Origin: Brumimicrobium sp051745635
Lineage (GTDB): Bacteria > Bacteroidota > Bacteroidia > Flavobacteriales_D > Crocinitomicaceae
Direction of reading: 5' to 3'
Assembly: GCA_051745635.1 (NCBI GenBank)
Contig: JBNJEH010000004.1
Location: 1-64,000 of the forward strand
Length of the DNA: 64,000 nt
The position numbers and the translations under genes are program-made. The notes under the pieces were generated by a model, which saw only the letters and a list, made by a program, of their open reading frames with translations, searched no databases and was not told the origin of the DNA. Shown here piece after piece: positions 8,732 through 16,559 of the stretch; positions within the stretch are counted from its first letter, which is position 1; every line of letters starts with the position of its first letter.

Positions 8732-9601
8732 CTAAGGCGTATAAAAGAAGTATTTGTCAATTACGTACACAAATTGGATCAAAGGAAGATAAATAAACGA
8801 TGCAAACATTAATCTTTTAGCGTAACGATCTTCAAGCGTGAGGTAAAGTTTGTAAGCAATCAGGAAAAATAAAAGCCCTAAAACGGCCGCTGCCATAACG
8901 CTAAAAACACCTACCATATCCAACACCCAGGGAAAAAGGGTGAATGGAATCAGCATGAGCGCAGAAAAAGCGATGCGAAATGCCGAAACTTTTGATTTAC
9001 CCGTGCGCGATGGCAAAAGATAAAACCCTGCCTTCTGATAATCTTCGTGGGAAATCCAGGCAATCGCCCAAAAATGCGGTAGTTGCCAAACAAATTGCAC
9101 AAAAAACAACGCGCCGGGCATCGCTCCAAATTCATTCGTGACGGCAATAGCACCGAGCATTGGGGGGATCGCTCCCGGAAACGCACCAATTATAACGGAC
9201 CACGGCGTCACGCGCTTTAAAGGGGTATAAATAAATGCATACGATACAAAAGCCATCAATCCCAGCAGCATGGCGTTAAAATTGAGCTGGTACAGCATCC
9301 AACTTCCCACGGCAAGACTTATGATAACGACAATGACGGCTTCAGCAATAGACATGCTCTTGCGCGGTAAAGGACGGTTTTTTGTTCGGTCCATCAGAAT
9401 ATCCAAATTGCGTTCCCAAATCTGATTGGCTCCGTTACTCGCTCCAGTAACCAGCAACCCTCCAGCAAGTAAGTAAAACGCCTCCAGCCCCGTGCCTCCT
9501 CCAGCAAACAAAAATCCCGAGAGCGCCGACAGGATCACCGAAAACGACAGCCGAAACTTCGTAAATAACACATAATCTTTAACCTTTTGCCCGATACTCA
9601 T
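8732..9601 (-). CDS. ctaB: Protoheme IX farnesyltransferase (heme O synthase)
   Basis: The 289-residue UbiA-superfamily membrane protein has the first Asp-rich motif NQIWERNLDILMDRT and the following KNRPLP. A second polar motif WISHEDYQKAGFYLLP precedes the later helices. It farnesylates heme b to heme O, the precursor of heme A for the oxidase encoded next to it. It is the first gene of the seven-gene operon and has its own promoter upstream. The catalytic subunits I and II are not in this window. Confidence 0.95.
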   Translation of the reverse strand: MSIGQKVKDYVLFTKFRLSFSVILSALSGFLFAGGGTGLEAFYLLAGGLLVTGASNGANQIWERNLDILMDRTKNRPLPRKSMSIAEAVIVVIISLAVGSWMLYQLNFNAMLLGLMAFVSYAFIYTPLKRVTPWSVIIGAFPGAIPPMLGAIAVTNEFGAMPGALFFVQFVWQLPHFWAIAWISHEDYQKAGFYLLPSRTGKSKVSAFRIAFSALMLIPFTLFPWVLDMVGVFSVMAAAVLGLLFFLIAYKLYLTLEDRYAKRLMFASFIYLPLIQFVYVIDKYFFYTP

Positions 9602-9644
9602 AGCCCTTTTTACATTGGAATCCGACCGCTATGGTCTTGCCTCG

Positions 9645-9672
9645 CAAAATTAATGATTATTTAAGCATACAA
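9645..9672 (-). promoter_or_regulatory. Promoter of the ctaB oxidase operon
   Basis: Reading the minus strand, TTG (9670-9672), 17 bases, then a perfect -7 element TAATTTTG (9645-9652), 43 bases before the ctaB ATG. Confidence 0.55.
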
Positions 9673-9757
9673 TAGTAATTTCAAAATTATGTTTTGCTTT
9701 TTTAGGTGCAATGCTCATCGGGTTGACAAAAAGCTGAATTGTCGAGGAATAAGGGGC

Positions 9758-9836
9758 TGTTGAACTGGGGAACTGTGGAACCGTGGAATGTAGAACTGCG
9801 GAACTGTAGAACCGTGGAACTGCTGAATTTAGAACT
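9758..9836. repeat. Degenerate tandem repeat of about 9-10 bases (GAACTGTGG type)
   Basis: At least eight imperfect copies of a unit like gaactgtgg or gaaccgtgg follow each other, with looser copies out to about 9892. The stretch lies between the ctaB promoter and the end of the outer-membrane protein gene and is not coding in any convincing frame. Nothing else is seen in the 9673-9902 gap. Confidence 0.65.
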
Positions 9837-9902
9837 TTTGATACAAATCTAAAGGATGAATATTGAACTGTGGGACTATTGGAATTCGATCTCCAATATT
9901 CT

Positions 9903-10778
9903 TTAGAATCCAAGACGGACACCAATTGTCTGTACCGAATTGAGCGCGTGCAATACAGCTTTTCCTTCCGGAACGTATTGCGCAAAAACGCCGGGCTGCG
10001 CTTCCAGAAAAACATCGAGCCGGCGAATGCTTTTATCCCAGGTTCCCACGGTAAAATCGACGCCCAGGGGTACAAAAGCTCCAAAAGAAAAACTCGTTTT
10101 ACTGTCGTACGATTCAGCGATCACATTAGACGCATCCACCCGCACATGTCCTTGTGGTGTACTCGTATCTAAACCCTGTACATCCTTGCGACTGGCTTCC
10201 AGATAAGTAATATCGACCCGGGGACGTACGGCAACTCCCACAGAGCCGCCCAGCCCACCATATAAGCTCCAGCGTTCGCCGACGGATTGGTGAAAGCGAT
10301 AGGACGCCATTAATCTGAGTACATTCGAACTATATCCTGCGATCATATTTTGGGTATAGGCAGAATCCACGGGGTATTGTGCTCCCGTATTCTGACTCGT
10401 CAGCGTATCGATGGTTGTCATGTATGACACTCCTTGAGTTGCTGCCCGGCTCATTTTTCCCTGATAAGTCAACCCCAATTGCAAGTGCTGACCAGGGTGA
10501 TTGGTATTGCGGAATCCAACATTCAACTGAACTTCCCGGAGGCCGTTCGCGTAATTTCCACTATGATGCTGCTCAGGTTTAAGGAAATGACCATATTTCT
10601 CAATGAGCGCTGAATTTGGAGCTAACGCCTTCAATGTCGCAATCGGCAAATCCGGCGTTTGATTAATACTATAGCCTATTGAAGCACTCGCGTAGTCCAG
10701 TTCAAACGTGTTTTGGGTTTCTTGTGCGTATAGACCTATGCTTACTACTAGCAGGGGAAGAATGACTAATTTTTTCAT
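9903..10778 (-). CDS. Outer-membrane beta-barrel-like protein
   Basis: ATG 10778 is chosen because it starts a clear signal peptide (MKKLVILPLLVVSIGLYAQ). The 291-residue mature protein alternates polar and hydrophobic residues in strand-like stretches (LQLGLTYQGKM, LRLMASYRF, WSLYGGLGGSVGVAV) and ends in RLGF, a terminal aromatic typical of barrels inserted by BamA. No specific family was recognised. It is divergent from the PLP decarboxylase gene and stands alone. Confidence 0.7.
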   Translation of the reverse strand: MKKLVILPLLVVSIGLYAQETQNTFELDYASASIGYSINQTPDLPIATLKALAPNSALIEKYGHFLKPEQHHSGNYANGLREVQLNVGFRNTNHPGQHLQLGLTYQGKMSRAATQGVSYMTTIDTLTSQNTGAQYPVDSAYTQNMIAGYSSNVLRLMASYRFHQSVGERWSLYGGLGGSVGVAVRPRVDITYLEASRKDVQGLDTSTPQGHVRVDASNVIAESYDSKTSFSFGAFVPLGVDFTVGTWDKSIRRLDVFLEAQPGVFAQYVPEGKAVLHALNSVQTIGVRLGF

Positions 10779-10819
10779 GGTAATAAGTTTGCCTTCAAAA
10801 CGCTTCAAGATCAACCATA

Positions 10820-10846
10820 TTGTATTTTGAAGATTCACTACCTTTG
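10820..10846 (+). promoter_or_regulatory. Promoter of the PLP decarboxylase gene
   Basis: TTG (10820-10822), 16 bases, perfect -7 element TAccTTTG (10839-10846). The ATG at 10856 is only 9 bases later, implying a very short leader. Confidence 0.5.
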
Positions 10847-10855
10847 CAGAAAAAA

Positions 10856-12097
10856 ATGCAGATGCATCAACATTGGGTTAAACGTTCGGACGATGAAATC
10901 AAAAATATCGTATTTGAAGCGCTGGATAACAACATCAATTACGAGGATAAAAATGTGATTGGTGTCCCGGCATCGTACCTCGACGATAAAGTTTTTTCTC
11001 AGGATGCCAGCTTTTTGAGCGACGCTCCGTTTTTGTCCACCTTAATCAAAAACCCCAATCATATCGGGTGTCATACGCGCGGCACGTCAGAGTCGTTCTT
11101 TGCAGGCACTCAGGCGATAGAGCGCGAACTGATTCAAATTTGTGCGCACGACGTTCTCAACGGATCTGAAAAAGATCATTTTGACGGTTACGTGGCGTCT
11201 GGAGGTACAGAAGCCAACATGCAGGCGATATGGATTTATCGAAATTATTTTAAGCAGCAAAAAGGACTGGATTATGCTGAAATTTGTATTCTCTGTTCGG
11301 AAGACAATCACTACTCCATGGATAAAGCGGGAAATGTCCTCAACGTTTCCGTACAAAAAGTTAAGGTCGATAAGGACAATCGCTCCATCAATCAGGCTCA
11401 CATTAAAGATGCCGTGAAACAACAGCGCGAGAAAGGCATTAAAGGATTTATTGTAATAGCCAACATGATGACCACAATGTTTGGATCGGTAGACGACCCT
11501 GAAAATTACAGTGCGGTACTCGATGATATGGATATCCCCTATTTCATCCATGTTGATGGCGCTTATGGCGGATTTTATTTTCCGTTTGCTCAAAAAGAAC
11601 ACCAGCTGGACTTTCGCAACCCTAAAGTATCATCCGTTACGCTGGATGCCCATAAAATGGCGCAGGCTCCCTACGGTACGGGATTATTCATTGTGCGGGA
11701 TGAGCTCATTCAGTATGCCAACACGAAAGAAGCGAGCTATGTGGAAGGTGAAGACTATACACTCATTGGCAGTCGTTCTGGTGCCAACGCCGTTGCCGTC
11801 TGGATGATTTTATCCAAGTATGGGCCATTCGGCTGGATGGAAAAGATTTTTGTTCTTCAGAAGCGCACGAGCTGGATGTGCGAGCAACTGGACCAATTGG
11901 AGGTAAGCTATTTTCGCGACCCTTCGTCGAACATCATAACAATTCGAAGTGAACACTTGAACCCCGCTATTGCTAAAAAATATGGGCTCGTTCCCGACAA
12001 TCACAAAATCCCCAATTGGTACAAAATAGTGGTGATGGATCACGTGACCATTGAAAAGCTCAGTCCGCTCGTCGAAGACCTAAAGGTGGATGCTTAA
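10856..12097 (+). CDS. PLP-dependent group II amino-acid decarboxylase-like protein
   Basis: ATG 10856 is chosen over the upstream TTG, which lies in the promoter. The 413-residue protein has fold-type I PLP motifs: GGTEANM for phosphate binding, VDGAYGGFYFPF with the Asp that pairs with the pyridine nitrogen, and the Schiff-base lysine at about residue 267 in TLDAHKMAQAPYGTG. This pattern fits the histidine/tyrosine/glutamate decarboxylase group. The substrate is not readable from the sequence. It is monocistronic; the next gene is convergent with a 4-base overlap of stop regions. Confidence 0.8.
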   Translation: MQMHQHWVKRSDDEIKNIVFEALDNNINYEDKNVIGVPASYLDDKVFSQDASFLSDAPFLSTLIKNPNHIGCHTRGTSESFFAGTQAIERELIQICAHDVLNGSEKDHFDGYVASGGTEANMQAIWIYRNYFKQQKGLDYAEICILCSEDNHYSMDKAGNVLNVSVQKVKVDKDNRSINQAHIKDAVKQQREKGIKGFIVIANMMTTMFGSVDDPENYSAVLDDMDIPYFIHVDGAYGGFYFPFAQKEHQLDFRNPKVSSVTLDAHKMAQAPYGTGLFIVRDELIQYANTKEASYVEGEDYTLIGSRSGANAVAVWMILSKYGPFGWMEKIFVLQKRTSWMCEQLDQLEVSYFRDPSSNIITIRSEHLNPAIAKKYGLVPDNHKIPNWYKIVVMDHVTIEKLSPLVEDLKVDA

Positions 12098-12444
12098 AAT
12101 GGTTTTCTCCACAGCAGATAACCAGTGGCGCTGACTGCATAGCATAAGATGTCATAGGGATCGAAGACAGCATAATCTCCCACTGCAGGTTGAATAACCT
12201 CAAAAACAAGGGTGATGATTATAAAACTCAGGAGAACCATACCATTGTGTAATTCATAGTCGGGTATTCCATACCATTTGCGCAAAAAAAATAGTGCGAT
12301 GGTGTTTATGATGAATAAACTCAGTAAATCGGCCAGGTAGCTCGTTATGAAAGAAGGCAGAACAACGCCCGCATGCTTGAGGAGGTAATATACCACATAG
12401 AGCAAAAAAAACGCGATAAAGAGCGGATGTCCAATTGTTCTCAT
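12094..12444 (-). CDS. Small four-helix membrane protein, function unknown
   Basis: The 116-residue protein has about four hydrophobic segments separated by short loops (HPLFIAFFLLYVVYYLL, FIINTIALFFL, VLLSFIIITLVFEVI, ILCYAVSATGYLLW). The E-x-x-Q-P motif and FDPYDILCY recall VanZ-like proteins, but I do not assign it. Its ATG overlaps the stop of the zinc-ribbon gene in an ATGA, so the two are probably co-translated. Confidence 0.65.
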   Translation of the reverse strand: MRTIGHPLFIAFFLLYVVYYLLKHAGVVLPSFITSYLADLLSLFIINTIALFFLRKWYGIPDYELHNGMVLLSFIIITLVFEVIQPAVGDYAVFDPYDILCYAVSATGYLLWRKPF

Positions 12445-12731
12445 CCCGATGCAGCTGCGGCGATATACATTAAAATGACCACCATAGCTACGTACACACC
12501 CCAGATACTCATGACGAGGAAATACGCAATTTTGACCAATGGATTCTTCGATTTTTGCGCATAACTGAAAAACTGCTGCAGCTTGCCGGGTGGCTCCGGG
12601 GCGCTCACTTTTTTCTTTCCTCCGCTTTTGGCTTCTTCGCGTTTTTCCCTGCTGATCGGCTCACAACAATGATCGCAGATATCGGGATCTGAAGACCATT
12701 CGTGACAATGCGGACATTTGACTTGCTTCAT
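12441..12731 (-). CDS. Zinc-ribbon protein with C-terminal membrane anchor
   Basis: The 96-residue protein begins with a zinc-ribbon-like pair CPHC and CDHC (residues about 6-24), then a Lys/Glu-rich linker and one C-terminal membrane helix (IAYFLVMSIWGVYVAMVVILMYI). It is the first of a two-gene unit with the four-helix protein. Function is unknown; metal binding is inferred from the cysteines. Confidence 0.65.
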   Translation of the reverse strand: MKQVKCPHCHEWSSDPDICDHCCEPISREKREEAKSGGKKKVSAPEPPGKLQQFFSYAQKSKNPLVKIAYFLVMSIWGVYVAMVVILMYIAAAASG

Positions 12732-12840
12732 GAAATTCGATGCTATTTTCGATCAAAATTAACGATTTATTCGATGATTTTTTCTCAATACCCGGGGCTT
12801 TCCTCCTTCTTTTCCTATTTTAGGACAAAATTTTATTCCG

Positions 12841-13311
12841 ATGCCGCAAAATAATACTTCATTTCAGTTTATCAGTGAACCAACCGACGTCAATTTTGGC
12901 GGAAAAGTGCATGGTGGCGTCGTGATGAAATGGATTGATCAAGCGGCATTCACTTGTGCACGAACATGGGCCGGAACATACTGTGTAACTGTTTATGTCG
13001 GCGGTATTCGTTTTTTAAAACCCGTGAGTATCGGCGACATCGTCAAGGTCGATGCTACGGTTATCTACACGGGCAATTCGAGTATACATATCGGTGTCGA
13101 TGTCTATTCGCGCAGTTTTGATAAGGAATTTGAAAAAACGACCCATTGCGTCATTGTTTTTGTATCTGTCGATGAAAATGGCAAACCTCAAAAAGTGCGC
13201 TCCTGGGAGCCCGGGACGGAGCGAGAGAAAAAACTCGCAGAATATGCCCGCAAACTGAAGTCATTGCGCGAAAAGATTTCTGAAGAGATGCAGCCCTTTC
13301 TGGAACAATGA
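12841..13311 (+). CDS. Hot-dog fold acyl-CoA thioesterase
   Basis: The 156-residue protein matches the YciA/BACH type of acyl-CoA thioesterases: FGGKVHGGVVMKWIDQAA with the catalytic Asp on the hot-dog helix, then FLKPVSIGDIVKVDATVIYTGNSS. These enzymes hydrolyse medium- to long-chain acyl-CoAs in the cytoplasm, usually as trimers or hexamers. The C-terminal 35 residues are a charged helix. It sits tail to tail with a KAS III-like gene, also of acyl metabolism, but is on the other strand. Confidence 0.85.
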   Translation: MPQNNTSFQFISEPTDVNFGGKVHGGVVMKWIDQAAFTCARTWAGTYCVTVYVGGIRFLKPVSIGDIVKVDATVIYTGNSSIHIGVDVYSRSFDKEFEKTTHCVIVFVSVDENGKPQKVRSWEPGTEREKKLAEYARKLKSLREKISEEMQPFLEQ

Positions 13312-13361
13312 CCAACACGTTTTATGTGTGCCTTAGTGCATCTTTGTGTTGGATAGTTCCA
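13301..13361. repeat. Long imperfect hairpin with CTTTGTGT-type repeat between convergent genes
   Basis: Arms TGGAAC (13301-13306) with GTTCCA (13356-13361), and CCAACAC (13312-13318) with GTGTTGG (13346-13352), enclose a run that looks like the ccttagtgcatctttgtg repeat seen scattered in many bacteria. It may act as a terminator for both genes. Confidence 0.4.
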
Positions 13362-13375
13362 GACATTTTAAAGTT

Positions 13376-14440
13376 TTAAAACCGATACACGACAGCATTG
13401 ATATTCATCCCCGCGCCGACACTGGCAAAAATAACATGATCGCCCGGCTCTATTTTGTGTCCTTCCATTTTCGCTTTCAAAACGAGATCGAGTAATGTTG
13501 GAATAGTGGCAACGCTGCTGTTTCCGAGTTCCCCAATACTCATGGGCATCACATTTTCAGGTATTTCGCGATCGTATAGCTTAAAAAAGCGTTGGCAAAT
13601 CGCTTCGTCCATTTTTTCGTTTGCCTGATGGATAAAAACTTTCTTGATTTGATCGATGGAAACATTGCTCCTATCCAAACAGTTTTTCATAGCTAAAGGC
13701 ACGTTCTTCAGTGCAAAATTGTACACTTTTCTACCGTACATTTTGATGTAGTGACGGGTGTTTTTGTCCTGCTTTTGATAACTTGTATCGAAGTGAATAA
13801 AGTGCGCCTCTTCTTTGGTATGCGTTTCTGTGGCATGTGCGATAATTCCTCCCGTATTTTCTGATCCCTGCAGGATAGCTGCTCCTGCTCCATCACTATA
13901 AATCATGGAATCCCGATCGTGTTGATCGATCACTCTGGAGAGTCCTTCCGAACCAATAACCAGGCATGTTTTTGCCATCCCCGATTTGATGTATGCATTC
14001 ATTTGAATGACAGCTTCCAGCCAGCCCGGACATCCAAAGAGGATATCGTAAGCTACACAGCCCGGATTTTCAATCTGCAACAAGTGTTTCACGCGCGAGG
14101 CCAAACTGGGCACCATGTCGCTTTGCATAGAATCAACCTTCACATCGCCGTAGTTATGTGCCACGACAATGTAATCAATCGATTCCGGATTGATAGCTGC
14201 ACTCGCTATTGCTTTTTTAGCCGCAGCAAAAGCCATGTCGGAGGTCACCCACCCCGAATCAATATATTTGCGCTCTCTGATTCCCGTTATCGCCGTAAAT
14301 TTTTCAATGATCGCCTTATTTGATTCTTTGATCTCAGCACCGTCAATATTGAAAAAGCGATTCGAAATAAAAGATTCGTTCGTCGTCGTATTTTCTGGAA
14401 TGTAGCTTCCCGTACCTGTAATATTTACGCTTGTCGACAT
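13376..14440 (-). CDS. 3-oxoacyl-ACP synthase III-like (FabH family) enzyme
   Basis: The 354-residue thiolase-fold protein has the FabH triad: Cys137 in DILFGCPGW, His271 in VFIHQANEKM and Asn307 in GELGNSSVATI. It ends with the typical DHVIFASVGAGMNINAVVYRF region. FabH enzymes start fatty acid synthesis by condensing acyl-CoA with malonyl-ACP; relatives work in resorcinol/flexirubin or olefin synthesis. It is monocistronic and far from other fatty-acid genes, so it could be a specialised paralog rather than the housekeeping FabH. Confidence 0.85.
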   Translation of the reverse strand: MSTSVNITGTGSYIPENTTTNESFISNRFFNIDGAEIKESNKAIIEKFTAITGIRERKYIDSGWVTSDMAFAAAKKAIASAAINPESIDYIVVAHNYGDVKVDSMQSDMVPSLASRVKHLLQIENPGCVAYDILFGCPGWLEAVIQMNAYIKSGMAKTCLVIGSEGLSRVIDQHDRDSMIYSDGAGAAILQGSENTGGIIAHATETHTKEEAHFIHFDTSYQKQDKNTRHYIKMYGRKVYNFALKNVPLAMKNCLDRSNVSIDQIKKVFIHQANEKMDEAICQRFFKLYDREIPENVMPMSIGELGNSSVATIPTLLDLVLKAKMEGHKIEPGDHVIFASVGAGMNINAVVYRF

Positions 14441-14720
14441 TTTTTACTTTTTAGGTATACTAATCAAAATAGTCCAAATAACAATAATATCAAAGCTTTT
14501 CGTCACATTTCACCTCATCAATGCAACAATCGCGGCAAAGTTATGATATCATGCCGTAGAAATGATACCGCACGCAAGATTTTTTTAACAATTATTTGAT
14601 GTCGTAGACGATGCGACTAAATTGGGTTAGCGCCTTTTAACACAGCTGATCATCCTACTTTCTTTTATATATAGAATCGGGGTATAAAGTAATAGCCAGT
14701 TATAAATTTCGGGATTCTCC

Positions 14721-16187
14721 CTACCTGAGCAGTTGAAAAGCTCCTTGATAGCGCTTCTCGCCAGTACCGTTAAAGGTGACTTTTAATTTATAAAAATAGG
14801 TGCCTGTACTCGCTGACTTTCCTTTATGATCACCTTTCCAGCATTCATTCAGACCAGTGGTTGTCGTGTGTAAACTTCCTTCTTTCATCACATTTCCCCA
14901 GCGGTTCAGCAGTACGTATTCCATTTTTACTTCCCGGTTGGTGTGCACACCAAAAATATCATTCACATCATCATTGTTCGGTGTAAAGACATTGGGGATA
15001 ACGATTTCAAATTTATCATTTGCCTCTGGCTCATTTACAAGTGTATCTTGATCGCAATTCATCGAGGGGTCTATAAGAATGTCTGCCGTATCTGAACTGC
15101 ATTCGCTGGTGCCAATTACCGAGAAAATCCCGGCAGTGTCGGCAACGATAAAATCTCCCGTTTCGCCCGTACTCCATTCGTATTGATTTGCACCACTTGC
15201 CGTTAACAGCACTTCATCGAGCTGACAACTGTCCATGGATAAAACGGTTGAGTCTATGCTTACTGATGGATCACTCAATACCGTAATCAACATCGAATCA
15301 CGCACCGTTTCCCCGCATCCGTTTTCCGCAGAAAGATAAATGTAATAACTACCTGAACCGTTGGAAGTATCCGTAAACTCCGTTGTCAAATCCTGATCGT
15401 CGACGAAGGTCCCACCCTGAGTCATCCACTCATAAATGGCAGTATTGGTCACGGTACCTGATAGATTTATGGATTCTCCGGGACATAATACGCCGTCGCT
15501 CAACACCAATTCCATGTCAACCTCAATAGCTTCAAATGGAATCGTGCACCCTTCATTGGCGTAAGATGGGGTTCCATTGTTGTCAAAATCGACGCGTGCA
15601 CCATCGCGATCTGCCGAATTTCCGCCAATACCGCCCGACTGATTCAATAAATCACATTTGTTGTAGGTGACTGTTTGCGCACAGCCGTTTCCAAAATCTA
15701 AGGTCAACGTGCGATCCCCGGAATTGGGGTCACATCCATTGGTCCAGTTCGCAAAATGTCCCTGCGTGTTCCCCGCACATTGGAAAATGACATGCACCGT
15801 ATCCTGTAGTCCATTGTAAGCATGTGATGTAGCGTCAAAGTTTGTGCTCGTAATGAGCAGCACCTTGGCATTGGCGGGAAGAACGCCCGCCGTTGGTTCG
15901 AGAAAATAACCGCAGGATTCGATTGTTGCATTCATATCACTGACAGTATTCTGGGTTGTATTGTTCTGGCAAAACCCCTGAAATGCATTGTTCGGCCAAT
16001 TTGCAACCAAATCATTGACATTCAAACTATTTGCACCCACTTCAAATCGCACCATTTCATTCTCACCTTCAGGGCTTCCGCAGGCATCCACCAAAATACT
16101 TTGAACCTCAAAACAACCGGGCACCTGACCCCATAGATTCCCCATGAAACCCAGAAGAACCATCAAAATTGCTACACTATTTTTCAT
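14721..16187 (-). CDS. Secreted protein with T9SS type-B (gliding-motility) C-terminal sorting domain
   Basis: ATG 16187 begins a signal peptide (MKNSVAILMVLLGFMGNLWG); an in-frame ATG five codons earlier is possible. Residues about 20-230 form a Cys-rich domain of unknown type (VQSILVDACGSPEGENEMVRF is a pattern seen in flavobacterial surface proteins). PKD/Ig-like modules follow. The last about 90 residues are the CHU_C/type-B sorting domain: IPNVFTPNNDDVNDIFGV, LLNRWGNVMKE and STGTYFYKLKV. Type-B domains direct export through the type IX system to the cell surface. Confidence 0.85.
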   Translation of the reverse strand: MKNSVAILMVLLGFMGNLWGQVPGCFEVQSILVDACGSPEGENEMVRFEVGANSLNVNDLVANWPNNAFQGFCQNNTTQNTVSDMNATIESCGYFLEPTAGVLPANAKVLLITSTNFDATSHAYNGLQDTVHVIFQCAGNTQGHFANWTNGCDPNSGDRTLTLDFGNGCAQTVTYNKCDLLNQSGGIGGNSADRDGARVDFDNNGTPSYANEGCTIPFEAIEVDMELVLSDGVLCPGESINLSGTVTNTAIYEWMTQGGTFVDDQDLTTEFTDTSNGSGSYYIYLSAENGCGETVRDSMLITVLSDPSVSIDSTVLSMDSCQLDEVLLTASGANQYEWSTGETGDFIVADTAGIFSVIGTSECSSDTADILIDPSMNCDQDTLVNEPEANDKFEIVIPNVFTPNNDDVNDIFGVHTNREVKMEYVLLNRWGNVMKEGSLHTTTTGLNECWKGDHKGKSASTGTYFYKLKVTFNGTGEKRYQGAFQLLR

Positions 16188-16478
16188 TTCGTATCTTCTC
16201 ATTACAACCGCGAAGGTACAAGTATTTAGCTTTAGCAGCTTCCCCGTGTAAGTTAAGTCTATGTTGTGATTGTTTAAATAATCTGAGGGAGGTAGAAGTT
16301 TTGGGATTTGGGTCAGCTAGTTGTTCGATTGTCATAATCTCACGCTTATCACACCTCGACATTTCGGCATACTCAGTGCATCTCAAGCTCGCCACAAATA
16401 CCTCGACAAGCTCGGCATAAATACTACAATGCCTGCAAAGCGATTGTAAGTTCCGAGAAACAGCATCGGAGCGTCATC

Positions 16479-16531
16479 CATCCCGACGAATCATTGTTAC
16501 ACATAAAGGCTTTGAAATGATTGTCGGGATG
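16479..16531. repeat. Inverted repeat behind the SpoIIE phosphatase gene
   Basis: Arms CATCCCGACGAATCAT (16479-16494) and ATGATTGTCGGGATG (16517-16531) pair over 15 bases with one bulge. No T-run follows. The remainder of 16203-16559 has a 19-base near-direct repeat (acctcgaca..tcggcata at about 16353 and 16400) but no gene. Confidence 0.5.
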
Positions 16532-16559
16532 ATTCCGTCATCCGTTATCGTTCGTCCTC

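Noticed and set aside
9650..10084. Minus-strand frame of 144 codons across the GAACTGTGG repeats
   Set aside because: Half of it is repeat translation (PQFPSSTAPYSS) and the other half overlaps the outer-membrane protein gene in another frame.
13376..14440. Assignment of the KAS III-like gene to flexirubin (darB) synthesis
   Set aside because: No other flexirubin or aryl-polyene genes are nearby; the call stays at family level.
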